Below are positions 1 to 9,079 of a stretch of 64,000 bases of DNA, in pieces (the stretch's first letter is position 1; each line of letters starts with the position of its first letter). A model generated the notes under the pieces. The model searched no databases. It had not been told where the DNA came from and saw nothing but the letters and a program-made list of their open reading frames with translations. Origin of the DNA: Trinickia diaoshuihuensis (lineage in GTDB: Bacteria; Pseudomonadota; Gammaproteobacteria; Burkholderiales; Burkholderiaceae). Both the position numbers and the translations under genes were made by a program. Where the stretch lies: the NCBI RefSeq assembly GCF_003390925.1, contig NZ_QUBS01000016.1, positions 34,671 to 98,670 on the forward strand, given 5' to 3'.

Positions 1-135
1 GGATCGGCATACGGATCGAGCGTGGCCGATAGCAGGCTGTGCCTGCGGCACGACCAGTTCGTGTCGCCCGACGACGCCTGCCCGGCATTCGAAGCGTTAT
101 ACCAAGAGGGAGAAATCGATGAGCCTATGCGGTAA
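1..135 (+). CDS. C-terminal end of an unidentified protein (partial)
   Basis: Frame 1 is open from the first base and ends at the TAA at 133-135. Its codons show the strong G/C third-position bias of real genes here, unlike the other two frames. The visible 44 residues are fairly acidic and end in DEPMR. The gene overlaps the start of the following hydrolase by 17 bases, which suggests cotranscription. I do not recognise the family from this fragment; its start lies outside the window. Confidence 0.5.
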   Translation, partial: GSAYGSSVADSRLCLRHDQFVSPDDACPAFEALYQEGEIDEPMR

Positions 136-727
136 TTTCAATTGGCCCCCGCGGCTCGTCACGGTTCCCGGCTTGCACGGCAGCGAGGAGGCGCACTGGC
201 AAACTTGGCTAGAGCGGCAGTTCGCGCATTCGCTGCGTGTCGAGCAGGCGGATTGGGAAGCGCCTTCGCTCGACGCATGGGCGCGTTCGGTCGGCGAATT
301 GCTCGAGCGCGAGAGAGGCCCGTTCGTGCTCGCCGCGCACAGTTACGGATGCCTCGCGACGATACGCGCGCTCGAATGTTATGTACCGACGGCCGAGGTG
401 GCGGGCGTTTTACTGGTCGCGCCGGCGAGCCCCGAGAAGTTCGCCGCCGTTGGCCGCCTATCCCCGCACCGCTTGGCGGTGCCTTCGATTCTGATCGGCA
501 GCGAAAACGATCCGTGGATGCCCGCGCCCGAGGCGCTCCAATTGGCGAGCCGGCTCGGCAGTGCATTCGTCAATTTGGGCGCTGTGGGACATATCAATAC
601 GGAGGCCGGTTTCGGCCCTTGGCCGCGCGCCAAATTCTTTATCGATACGCTCGTGCATCACGCCGCCAAGAAGGTGTTTCATCCGATCGAGCAGCAGCCG
701 GTGGAGGCATTGGAGCCGTCGCTTTAA
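119..727 (+). CDS. RBBP9/YdeN-family serine (alpha/beta) hydrolase
   Basis: A 202-residue small cytoplasmic hydrolase. The N-terminal VPGLHGSEEAHWQTWLE segment and the nucleophile elbow AHSYG (Ser near residue 75) are hallmarks of the RBBP9/YdeN family of small serine hydrolases. Later segments fit the acid (GSENDPW, near residue 130) and the catalytic His (GAVGHIN, near residue 157). The length matches the family (180-200 residues). The ATG at 119 has a GGGAG ribosome site about 7 bases upstream, which fixes the start. The natural substrate of these enzymes is generally unknown. It probably belongs to an operon with the gene cut by the left edge. Confidence 0.85.
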   Translation: MSLCGNFNWPPRLVTVPGLHGSEEAHWQTWLERQFAHSLRVEQADWEAPSLDAWARSVGELLERERGPFVLAAHSYGCLATIRALECYVPTAEVAGVLLVAPASPEKFAAVGRLSPHRLAVPSILIGSENDPWMPAPEALQLASRLGSAFVNLGAVGHINTEAGFGPWPRAKFFIDTLVHHAAKKVFHPIEQQPVEALEPSL

Positions 728-915
728 ACCGGGGTCGACGTTTACCCGTGACGCTAATCGTTTACTAAAACGTCGTTGGACTTTGATTCCGTTTGACGGA
801 ATGTCATTCGTTATGCGCGACTTTGTCGCGCAATCATTCTTTTCGTGGCGCTATCATCTGCCTGCGCCGTGGTTGCATTTTCTCCATTGTTCGAAAATAC
901 GACGCGAGCGCCGGC

Positions 916-1839
916 ATGCAATCCAATGAATTGCAGCCCGTAATGTTTCATCAACCGTTACGGCGAATTCGTTCAAATAAAATGATGACAGAGCTTGCGA
1001 CCTTCGAGAATTTCAGTGAGTTGGGTTATTTGTTGGCCAATCCCGACGTTGCGCAGGAGGTTTTGCGCAACCCCTTGATCACCGGGTTCGTGCATTTTTC
1101 CCAGTTTGGAAAGAACGAGCAAAGACGCCAATTCAAGCCGGCGATGTCCGACGCCGAGATAGACCGTGCTTTACTGGATAACAGTGTTCCGTTGCCTGAC
1201 AAACTGAAAGACGCGCACCAGAACCAGGGTAACCTGTGTGTCGAGCTCGGGAACAAAGAGGGCATGAGGGTGCTCGAGATCGGTAGCCGCGAAGTGACCG
1301 GCGCCTCGACGATACGGGAGCGCTTCACGAAGGCGCAATATACCGGCTTCGACTATTACCCGGGACCGAACGTCGATGTGGTGGGCGACGCGCATAAACT
1401 ATCGAGTTACTTCGGTCCCGAGGAAAAATTCGATCTGATCTTCTCGAGTGCGGTGTTCGAGCATCTCGCCATGCCTTGGGTGGTTGCCGCCGAAATATCG
1501 AAGCTGCTGAAAGTGGGCGGCATGCTGTTCATCGAAACGCATTTTTCTTTTTCCTCGCACGAGCGGCCCTGGCATTTCTTTCAATTCAGCGATATGGGAT
1601 TGCGCGCGCTGTTTTCTCCGGCGCTAGGGTTCGAGTGTCTGGAAGCCACGATGGCGAACCCCATCTCGGCGAAGTTTTCCGCGCTTGCCGATTCCTACTT
1701 GCGCGGCCGCTGGGTACACGGTTTGTATTGCCATAGTCAATACTTGGGCGTGAAGCGCCGCGACGTCGAACAGTTCAGTTGGGACAGCGTCGCGACGGAC
1801 GATGTGGTTGGCGGCACCTTCTATCCCACACCGATTTGA
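916..1839 (+). CDS. SAM-dependent class I methyltransferase with N-terminal NPDVA-type module
   Basis: The frame is open from 793, but the first residues of that reading are Cys/Arg-rich and unlike protein. ATGs at 916, 943 and 982 are better starts, and 916 is given here. The first ~60 residues carry the YLLANPDVAQEV...HFSQFGKNEQR pattern seen next to methyltransferase and glycosyltransferase domains. The rest is a Rossmann methyltransferase: VLEIGSRE is the glycine loop, DVVGDAH the acidic strand 2 end, and FDLIFSSAVFEHL motif post-II (methyltransferase type 11 fold). The substrate is unknown; surface glycan or lipid modification is a guess. It stands alone, with non-coding stretches on both sides. 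Confidence 0.75.
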   Translation: MQSNELQPVMFHQPLRRIRSNKMMTELATFENFSELGYLLANPDVAQEVLRNPLITGFVHFSQFGKNEQRRQFKPAMSDAEIDRALLDNSVPLPDKLKDAHQNQGNLCVELGNKEGMRVLEIGSREVTGASTIRERFTKAQYTGFDYYPGPNVDVVGDAHKLSSYFGPEEKFDLIFSSAVFEHLAMPWVVAAEISKLLKVGGMLFIETHFSFSSHERPWHFFQFSDMGLRALFSPALGFECLEATMANPISAKFSALADSYLRGRWVHGLYCHSQYLGVKRRDVEQFSWDSVATDDVVGGTFYPTPI

Positions 1840-1859
1840 GCCGACGTTGATTCATCGCG

Positions 1860-1882
1860 GACCGGCACGGATCGAGCCGGTC
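1860..1882 (+). terminator. Hairpin after the methyltransferase gene
   Basis: GACCGGC (1860-1866) and GCCGGTC (1876-1882) form a perfect 7-bp stem with a 9-base loop, 20 bases after the methyltransferase stop. No U-run follows, so it is at best a weak intrinsic terminator. The rest of the gap 1840-2121 shows no gene. Confidence 0.35.
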
Positions 1883-2034
1883 AATTAACCCGGCGGCGTG
1901 CGCCTCCTACGGCGCCCGCGCCTGCCGCGACCGTTCCATCGAGCAAGTTAAGAACTTCCTTAATTGTGCAATTCGAGCGTGCCGTGTGCATCGCGAGATG
2001 CATGAGCCGTTGCCGACTTTTCGATGCTTACATC

Positions 2035-2062
2035 TCAAGTTTCATTTGTAAGCTGTCGTTAT
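2035..2062 (+). promoter_or_regulatory. Possible sigma-28 (FliA) promoter for the chemoreceptor gene
   Basis: TCAAGTTT (2035-2042) and GTCGTTAT (2055-2062), 12 bases apart, resemble the flagellar sigma-28 consensus (TAAAGTTT, about 11 bases, GCCGATAA). They lie 60 bases upstream of a chemoreceptor start, where such a promoter would be expected. The -10 element matches only 5 of 8 positions, so this is tentative. Confidence 0.25.
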
Positions 2063-2121
2063 CTACACCGTAATGCCCTCGCTTATCAATCGCATCTCGC
2101 CGCTCTCGGAGACTTACGGTA

Positions 2122-3924
2122 ATGCTCGGAACCATTCGCGGTCGAATCCTCATGGCTTGCGTCGCAATTGTGGTGACCGCGCTAGCGGTCACCGGCGGAT
2201 TGCTCTATTACGTCGTCAAGATCCATAACGACGAGGCCATCGATCAGAACTTCAAATCCATCTTGACGGGTCATGCGCTCGCCATCGACGGATGGGCCGA
2301 AAGCCGTACCCGCGAGACGCAAGCGCTGGCCGATACCATTGCGGTCGGGGAGGGCGACCCGTTGCCGGCGCTCAAGCTGCTCGCCAAATCGGGCGGTTTC
2401 GAAGTCATGACGCTCGGTTTGCCCGATAAGACGGCGTTTTCGAACGTCACGCTTCCGCCGAATTACGATCCCACCGGACGGCCTTGGTACAAGCAAGCGA
2501 TGGCGGCGGGGCATATCGTCGTGACGGCGCTCTACCGAGACGTGTCGTCGGGCAAGCCGGCCGTTGCCTTCGCCGTACCGATCGTTCGTGACGGCAATGT
2601 GAAAGCGGTCATGGCGGCGAGTCTGTTCATGCAAAGCGTGAGCGAAATCGTGACCTCGGTGCACCCGACCCCCGCGAGCTTCGCTTTCCTCGTGGACGCG
2701 AAGGGCAACGTCATCGCCAGCGCCAAAACGGATCTCATCATGAAGCCGGCCACCGAGATGGCGCCGGCCCTGACGCCCGATGCGCTCAAAGCGATGCAAG
2801 GGGCTTCGTCCTCGCTGGCCGTCGAGATCGACGGCGCGACCAAGCTCTTGCGCGCCCAGCCGATCGCCGGCACCGACTGGAGCCTGGTGCTCGCGCTCGA
2901 CAAAGCCGACGTGACGGCCGGTATGCGGGCCGTCGCGACGACGACGCTGCTCGCGATCGTTTTGGTCGCGTTGATATCGGCCGCCCTGGTCGGCGCATTG
3001 ACGAACGCGGCCTTCAAACGCGTATTGCTGGTACGCGACGCACTGACCGACGTTGCCAGCGGCAGCGGCGACCTGGCGCGGCGGCTGCCTGTCAGCGGTC
3101 ATGACGAAGCCTCCCAAATCGCCCACGCGTTCAATCTGTTCGCCGAGAAGATCAGTGCGATCCTGCGGCATATCCGCGATTTCAGCGAGTCGGTGAACGT
3201 GGCGAGCGCGGAGATCGCGCAGGGTAACCAGGATCTCTCGAGCCGGACCGAACTTGCCGCATCGAACTTGCAAAGGACCGCGGCGGCACTCGAGGAGATC
3301 TCAGGCACCGCGCGCAATTCGGCCGATGCGGCCACGCAAGTGAGCGAGCTTGCGGAATCGGCATCGCACGTGGCGCTGCGGGGCGGCAAGGTGGTGGGCG
3401 ACGTGGTGTCGACGATGGATGCGATTACCAAGGCATCGACGGAAATCGCAAACATCATCGGCGTCATCGACGGTATCGCCTTCCAAACGAATATCCTGGC
3501 GCTGAACGCGGCGGTGGAAGCGGCGCGCGCGAGCGAACACGGACGCGGTTTCGCGGTGGTGGCGGGCGAAGTGCGCGCGCTCGCGCAGCGCAGCGCGCAA
3601 GCGGCGAAGGAAATCAAACTGTTGATCAACTCGTCCGTGGAGCGGATCGAGAGCGGCTCTAGCTTGGTGCAAACGGCCGGTGCGACGATGGATGAGATCG
3701 TGGAGGGCGTGCGCGGGATCACGAGCGTGATCGGCGAAATCTCGGTGGCGGCCACGGAGCAAAGCACGGGGCTCGGCCAAGTGAACCAAGCGCTCGCTCA
3801 GCTCGACAACACGACGCAGCAAAACGCGGCGCTCGTCGAGCAATCGGCCGCCGCGGCGCAAATGCTGCGAGAGCAAGCCGCGAAACTTGCGCAAGCCGTG
3901 GGCGAGTTCAAGCTGTCCGCGTAG
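2122..3924 (+). CDS. Methyl-accepting chemotaxis protein with dCache sensor
   Basis: A 600-residue transmembrane chemoreceptor. TM1 is at about residues 7-32, followed by a periplasmic double-Cache domain with the typical PTGRPWY motif at 117-123. TM2 is near 273-297, then a HAMP domain to about 350 and a long signalling coiled coil. The conserved hairpin tip ([16 protein letters not shown]) lies near 476-492. It would bind a small ligand outside and control the CheA kinase inside. There is no C-terminal NWETF-like pentapeptide, so adaptation would rely on other receptors or direct enzyme access. It is followed within 60 bases by a periplasmic binding protein and then a diguanylate cyclase on the same strand, suggesting one sensory unit. 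Confidence 0.95.
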   Translation: MLGTIRGRILMACVAIVVTALAVTGGLLYYVVKIHNDEAIDQNFKSILTGHALAIDGWAESRTRETQALADTIAVGEGDPLPALKLLAKSGGFEVMTLGLPDKTAFSNVTLPPNYDPTGRPWYKQAMAAGHIVVTALYRDVSSGKPAVAFAVPIVRDGNVKAVMAASLFMQSVSEIVTSVHPTPASFAFLVDAKGNVIASAKTDLIMKPATEMAPALTPDALKAMQGASSSLAVEIDGATKLLRAQPIAGTDWSLVLALDKADVTAGMRAVATTTLLAIVLVALISAALVGALTNAAFKRVLLVRDALTDVASGSGDLARRLPVSGHDEASQIAHAFNLFAEKISAILRHIRDFSESVNVASAEIAQGNQDLSSRTELAASNLQRTAAALEEISGTARNSADAATQVSELAESASHVALRGGKVVGDVVSTMDAITKASTEIANIIGVIDGIAFQTNILALNAAVEAARASEHGRGFAVVAGEVRALAQRSAQAAKEIKLLINSSVERIESGSSLVQTAGATMDEIVEGVRGITSVIGEISVAATEQSTGLGQVNQALAQLDNTTQQNAALVEQSAAAAQMLREQAAKLAQAVGEFKLSA

Positions 3925-3979
3925 GATGGCGACCGTGCGGCGCCGGGCGTCGAAGCCACCCCTCGGGCGGTGCAGGCTT

Positions 3980-5059
3980 ATGCGGCTCGTTGGTCGCATA
4001 AGGGGCGGGCGGCTGATGGCACTCGCGCTCGCGCTCGCGTTCGCGACGAGCGCATTGCCGGCCGCCGCGGCGTTGCCCCAACCGGCCGTATTGAGGGTGC
4101 TGGCGTGGCCCGGCTACGCGGACGACGATTGGGTCAGCGCGTTCGAGAAGCGCTTTCATGCCAAAGTCGAGGTCACGTTCGTCGATTCCGACGAGGCCCT
4201 ATGGGCTCGCATGCACAGCGCCAATCCGCCGCCGTTCGACGTCCTCGCGGCCAATACCGCGGAGATCGCGCGCTACGCGCGAGCCGGCCTCTTGACGCCT
4301 CTCGATTTGTCCGCGATTCCGAACCGCGCGCGGCAGCGGCGATATTTTCGGCGATTGGGCGGCATCCCGGGCCTCGTCGACGGCCACGACGCTTACGCGA
4401 TTCCATTCACCTATTCGTCGATGGGGCTGATCTACGATCGCAAGCAAGTGGCCGCGGCGCCGCGCTCGATGCTCGCCTTGTGGGACCCGCGCTATCGCGG
4501 CAAGGTACTCGACTTCAACAGTGCGGAGCACAATTTTTCGTTTGCCGCGCTGGCGCTCGGCTATAGCGATCCGTTCCACTTGTCGCCGAAGCAAATGCGC
4601 GCGGTCGCGCGCAAGCTGGTTCAATTGCGTCGCAATCTGCTCACTTACTACACGTTGCCCGAGGAGGCGACGGCGTTGTTCGTCCAGCATCACGTCGCGC
4701 TGATGTTCGGCAACTACGGGACTCAGCAGGTCGCGCTGCTGCGCCGGGCCGGGGCGGACGTCGGCTACGCCATTCCGGATGAAGGCGCGCTCGCTTGGCT
4801 CGATTGCTGGGCGATCGTCAAGGGAGCGGCCAACCCGGCGCTTGCCTACGACTGGATCGATGGGATGCTCGAGCCGTCCATCGGCAGTGAGCTCACGCAA
4901 AGGGAAGGCCTAGCGAATACGCTGTTGCCCGAGGCCGACCAAACGCCGGGCGACGCCCGCCGCCTGATTTGGATCGAGCGCGTCGAGAGCGACGGCGAGC
5001 GTGCAGCGCTGTGGCGGCGCATCGAATCGGGCGACCGTCTAGTGAATTTCCTGAAGTGA
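3980..5059 (+). CDS. PotD/NspS-like periplasmic binding protein (polyamine-type)
   Basis: An extracytoplasmic solute-binding protein of the spermidine/putrescine (PotD) type, about 359 residues from the ATG at 3980. The frame is open from 3887, inside the chemoreceptor gene, but only the 3980 start (or 4016) gives a proper signal peptide: a basic n-region, a MALALALAFATSALPAAAA core and an Ala-X-Ala cleavage site. The mature chain opens with VLRVLAWPGYADDDWV, the beta-strand expected of the family. No ABC permease or ATPase genes are nearby. Instead its stop codon overlaps the start of a diguanylate cyclase (TGATG), so it more likely senses a ligand for that enzyme or for the upstream chemoreceptor than imports it. 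Confidence 0.8.
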   Translation: MRLVGRIRGGRLMALALALAFATSALPAAAALPQPAVLRVLAWPGYADDDWVSAFEKRFHAKVEVTFVDSDEALWARMHSANPPPFDVLAANTAEIARYARAGLLTPLDLSAIPNRARQRRYFRRLGGIPGLVDGHDAYAIPFTYSSMGLIYDRKQVAAAPRSMLALWDPRYRGKVLDFNSAEHNFSFAALALGYSDPFHLSPKQMRAVARKLVQLRRNLLTYYTLPEEATALFVQHHVALMFGNYGTQQVALLRRAGADVGYAIPDEGALAWLDCWAIVKGAANPALAYDWIDGMLEPSIGSELTQREGLANTLLPEADQTPGDARRLIWIERVESDGERAALWRRIESGDRLVNFLK

Positions 5060-6834
5060 TGAAACTCGGATTAAGCACCCGGCTCTCGATCCTGCTCGTC
5101 TGTATCGGCGTGGCGGCGTCGGGCGCGACCGGCTATTACGCCTACCGCGCCAACCGCTCGATGATGATGCTCGAAGCGCAAGGCGGTTTGCTGCCCGCCA
5201 CGCAGTTGCTGAGTCAGCGCTTCACCGCCGCGTTAGCGGACGTGGCCGACGATGCCCTAGTGCTGGCGACTATGCCCTCGGCCGTGACCGTGGCGCGCGG
5301 CGACGATGCGTCCGATGCCGGCCGCGCGAGGCTCTCGCAGGTGTTCCTGCGATTCATGATGCATCACCCGGAGTATCTGACCATCCGCCTCGTCGCGCGA
5401 TCCCACTACGGATTGGAACGGATCCGCGTGGAGCGCGGCCCGCACGGCATCGTTCTCGTGCCCGATAGCCGACTGCAGGAAAAAGGACACTTCGCCTATG
5501 TGTTCGATACGCTGGCGACGGTCCAAGGTCATGCGTATCTCTCGCCGATCGGCCTCACGCCCGAAGCCGGTGGGGGGCCGGACGCCGGAGCGGGCAGACC
5601 GACCATCTATATCGGCGCGCCGATCGCGGATGCGGGCGGAAGCAATGTCGGCGTGCTTGTCGTGGAGACGGACCTCACGCAGGTCTTTCAGCGCCTGGAG
5701 CGCGATTTACCGGCCGGCTACCTCGTCTATCTCGCCAATCAATGGGGCGACTTTCTGATTCATCCCGATGCGAGCCAGACTTTCGGATTCGAACATGGGC
5801 GGCGCGTGTTGGTGCAAAAGACGTTTCCCGCTACCGGCGCCTTGTTCGACGGCGGATCGGCCCGGGTGACGTTCAACGGATCGGCCGGTATCGGGCCCGG
5901 ACCCATGCATGCGTTTGCTTTCGCGTTCTTGCGCGCGCCGTTCGGCGCCGTGGACGGCAACCGCTTCATCGTCGTCGGGCTCGGGCGCTCGTTGACGGGC
6001 GTGCTGCAATCGGCGAACGCATTGGGCGGGCAAATCGTACGTATGGTGCTCGTTTCCAGCGCCATCGCGATCGTGCTCGCGATCGTGTTCGGGCGTGCGC
6101 TGGCGCGTCCCCTGCGCGTACTGGCGGACGCCGCTACGCACCTATTCGAAGAATCTAGCGCGCCGCGCTTGCCGGTTGAGCGCTCCGACGAGATCGGCGT
6201 GCTCGCACGTTGTTTCGATCGAATGCGACTCGAAATTCGCTCCCAAATGAGTACACTCCATGCCAGGCAGCTCGAGTTGAGTCATCTCGCCGGGCACGAT
6301 ACGCTCACCGCGCTCCCGAACCGGATGCGGTTCATGGAGCGGCTCGAGGCGTCGATTCGGGAAGCGTCGAGAAACGGCGAGTCGCTAGCCCTGATGTTCG
6401 TCGACCTCGACGGCTTCAAGCAGATCAACGATCGCTTCGGCCACTCGGCCGGCGACGAAACGCTGGCCGTCGTTGCGCGGCGTTTGCGCGCGGCCGTGCA
6501 GGAAGCCGGACTCGTCGCCCGCTTAGGCGGCGACGAGTTCGTCGTCCTGTTCTCGAACCCGCGTTCGATCGAGGCGATCGGGCAGACGGCCCAGCGGATT
6601 TCGGCGGTGCTGGACGAGGAGGTCGCCATTGGGGCGCATCGAATGAGCGTCGGCGCGAGTATGGGCATCAGCGAATTCCCGGCCGACGCCACGAGCGCCG
6701 AGGAGCTACTGGCCAAGGCCGATGCCGCGATGTATGTTGCGAAAACCTCGCCGCACCGCCGCTATGTTCGCTATCGCGCGCTGAGCGACGGGCAATTGCA
6801 GGCACAGCAGGGAGGTGCCGGGGGCGCCGCCTAG
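5059..6834 (+). CDS. Membrane diguanylate cyclase (periplasmic sensor-HAMP-GGDEF)
   Basis: A 591-residue inner-membrane enzyme that makes c-di-GMP from two GTP. TM1 is at about 8-26, a Cache-like periplasmic domain follows to about 320, then TM2 (near 328-348), HAMP to about 400 and a GGDEF domain at the C-terminus. The active-site motif is intact (GGDEF at about 490-494), but no RxxD inhibitory site lies upstream, so product inhibition is not expected. There is no EAL domain. The ATG shares its A with the TGA of the upstream binding protein, indicating translational coupling and a working partnership. A longer in-frame reading from 4969 is rejected because it lies inside the binding-protein gene. 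Confidence 0.9.
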   Translation: MKLGLSTRLSILLVCIGVAASGATGYYAYRANRSMMMLEAQGGLLPATQLLSQRFTAALADVADDALVLATMPSAVTVARGDDASDAGRARLSQVFLRFMMHHPEYLTIRLVARSHYGLERIRVERGPHGIVLVPDSRLQEKGHFAYVFDTLATVQGHAYLSPIGLTPEAGGGPDAGAGRPTIYIGAPIADAGGSNVGVLVVETDLTQVFQRLERDLPAGYLVYLANQWGDFLIHPDASQTFGFEHGRRVLVQKTFPATGALFDGGSARVTFNGSAGIGPGPMHAFAFAFLRAPFGAVDGNRFIVVGLGRSLTGVLQSANALGGQIVRMVLVSSAIAIVLAIVFGRALARPLRVLADAATHLFEESSAPRLPVERSDEIGVLARCFDRMRLEIRSQMSTLHARQLELSHLAGHDTLTALPNRMRFMERLEASIREASRNGESLALMFVDLDGFKQINDRFGHSAGDETLAVVARRLRAAVQEAGLVARLGGDEFVVLFSNPRSIEAIGQTAQRISAVLDEEVAIGAHRMSVGASMGISEFPADATSAEELLAKADAAMYVAKTSPHRRYVRYRALSDGQLQAQQGGAGGAA

Positions 6835-7046
6835 CGGCATGCGTTGGGCACGATTGGCGATGGCCGAGGGAAAGTCCCGTGGCGCGAAAGCCGGGCGCCG
6901 GTTAGGGTTGCCGGGAGCGTTGCTGCAAAGCAGCGTCTGCACGATTTCAGCGGTTTACCGCCTAACGAGAACCGGATAATGCATTGCGCGGTTCATATTT
7001 TGCTGATTGCACGTGCAACTTGAGTGCTCGTTCAACGGGGCCAGCT

Positions 7047-9050
7047 ATGTTCGACGAAAACGACGGAGCGTTGCTCGAAGTGTTGCTGGGAACGAAAAGC
7101 CCCTGCTGGCGGCTTGCCGCCGACAGTAACGCGTTGGAATTGGCGGCCCAGCCCGGCGCGGCAAACCTGAGCATCGCGCTCACCCCCGAGCAGGCGCGCG
7201 GTATCCGCGAACTGACGGGCGTCACTTCGCACCGTCTGCTCGACGTCTCGTTGCGCGGCCAACCGGTCTCGCTCCACCTCGTCGGCAAGAAGGTCGACGC
7301 GCGCAGTTGGGCGGGCACCGCGTGCGACTACTCGGACACGCTATCGGTCGCGAACGCGTTATCGAACGGACTGGCCGCCGCCGAGCAAGTCGTATCCGAA
7401 GTGAATTCGCTTGTCGTCATCCTCGATCGGAACGGCATCGTGCAGCGTTTCAATCGGATGTGCGAAGAGGTGACGGGCGTACGCGAAGTCGACGTGATCG
7501 GCAAGAGTGCATTCGATTTATTCATGACGCCCGATCAAGGGGAGCAGTCGCGCACCAACATCAGGCAATTCTTCGAGCGACAGGAGTCGTTCGAGGTCGA
7601 ACGGGTAATCAACACGATCAAGGGGCGGCGTCTCTATCAATTTCGCAATAAGTTCGTCCATAGCGGCAGCGGAGTCGACGAAACCTTCATCATTTGCTCG
7701 GGGACGGACATCACCGACGAGCGCGATGCCCAGCGGCGCCTGAAGGAGTTGGCTTCCAAGGACGTGCTGACCGGCCTCATGAACCGCTATGCGATCAACG
7801 CGAAGATCGAATGGGCGCTCGAGGATGCGCGGGAGGACCCCTCGCGCGTGCTCGGCATCGTCTTTCTCGACCTCGATAACTTCAAACGCGTCAACGATCA
7901 CTATGGGCACGTCAACGGCGACCGCCTGATCAAGCGCGTCTCGGAGCTCGTGAGCGAGTGCCTCGGCGAAGGCGTCACGCTGGCGCGCCTGGGCGGCGAC
8001 GAATTCTTGATCTTGGTCGATTCGTGCACGCAGGAATCGCTCGAAACGCTCGCGCGGACGATCATCGACCGTCTGCGCATGCCGATCCATCTCGACATGA
8101 TCGATGTCTACGCGAGCTGCTCGATCGGTATCGCGCTCTACCCGCAGCACGGGAAGACCCTGGAGGCGTTGATCTCGCACGCGGATACGGCGATGTACGC
8201 CGCCAAGGAGGCGGGCAAGCAGACGTATCGCGTGTTCTCGCCCGAGATGAACCAGAAGGTCGCCAAATATATTTGGCTGGACACCGAGTTGCGCAAGGCA
8301 ATCGAGGAAAAGCAGTTCGTGCTGCACTACCAGCCGCTCATCAACCTATGCACGGGCCGCCTGCATAGCGTCGAAGCCCTGCTTCGCTGGCAGTCCACGA
8401 GCCGCGGGTTGGTGCCCCCGTCGGAGTTCATTCGGTTCACCGAGGAATCGGGCTTGATCATTCCGATCGGTCGATGGTTGATGCGGGAGGCCGCCGGGCA
8501 AGCGGCGCGATGGCGTGAAAGCGGGCTCGATATCCGCGTCTCGGTCAACGTGTCAGCGCGGCAGTTGCGCGATGCCGAACTCGTCAACCAGTTGCGCGAA
8601 CTGGTCGAGCAAGATAGTGCGGCACGCACGCTGATCGACATCGAGTTGACGGAAAGCTGTTTTATCGAAGACGAAAGAGCGGCCATCGATCTGATGAGGC
8701 AGTTCAAGCAACTCGGCGCGCGCATCTTGCTCGACGACTTCGGCACCGGTTATTCGTCGCTCTCGCAGTTGACGCGATTGCCGATCGACGTGATCAAACT
8801 GGATCGCAGTTTCATTACCGGCATCGACCAGAATTTTCAGGCGCAGTCGCTTGTTCGCTCGGTTTTGGGGCTCGCGCGCGCGTTCGGTTTCACGATCGTG
8901 GCCGAAGGCGTCGAGACCGAGCGGGAGGTCCAGTTTCTTAGAGATATCGGCGTCGATTACGCGCAGGGTTTTTTCTATGCGAAGCCGATGGCTGCCGATG
9001 TCCTCGAAGCTTGGCTCCTAGACAAGAAGAAGCTCAGACTCATCGCCTGA
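7047..9050 (+). CDS. rpfR: RpfR: BDSF receptor and c-di-GMP phosphodiesterase (FI-PAS-GGDEF-EAL)
   Basis: A 667-residue cytoplasmic protein matching the RpfR/PdeR (YciR) family along its whole length. Domains in order: an N-terminal RpfF-interaction-like domain (1-95, with SPCWRL), PAS (about 110-235), GGDEF (about 240-410, intact GGDEF near 315) and EAL (about 425-660, EALLRW near 442, DDFGTGYSS later). In Burkholderia cenocepacia RpfR binds cis-2-dodecenoic acid through its PAS domain, and this stimulates c-di-GMP breakdown. The adjacent convergent rpfF supports RpfR rather than an unlinked PdeR. The ATG at 7047 is chosen over a TTG at 6984 because similarity to the family begins there. Confidence 0.92.
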   Translation: MFDENDGALLEVLLGTKSPCWRLAADSNALELAAQPGAANLSIALTPEQARGIRELTGVTSHRLLDVSLRGQPVSLHLVGKKVDARSWAGTACDYSDTLSVANALSNGLAAAEQVVSEVNSLVVILDRNGIVQRFNRMCEEVTGVREVDVIGKSAFDLFMTPDQGEQSRTNIRQFFERQESFEVERVINTIKGRRLYQFRNKFVHSGSGVDETFIICSGTDITDERDAQRRLKELASKDVLTGLMNRYAINAKIEWALEDAREDPSRVLGIVFLDLDNFKRVNDHYGHVNGDRLIKRVSELVSECLGEGVTLARLGGDEFLILVDSCTQESLETLARTIIDRLRMPIHLDMIDVYASCSIGIALYPQHGKTLEALISHADTAMYAAKEAGKQTYRVFSPEMNQKVAKYIWLDTELRKAIEEKQFVLHYQPLINLCTGRLHSVEALLRWQSTSRGLVPPSEFIRFTEESGLIIPIGRWLMREAAGQAARWRESGLDIRVSVNVSARQLRDAELVNQLRELVEQDSAARTLIDIELTESCFIEDERAAIDLMRQFKQLGARILLDDFGTGYSSLSQLTRLPIDVIKLDRSFITGIDQNFQAQSLVRSVLGLARAFGFTIVAEGVETEREVQFLRDIGVDYAQGFFYAKPMAADVLEAWLLDKKKLRLIA

Positions 9051-9079
9051 GCTTCCCGGACTGGCCGCGGCGCTTGCGT

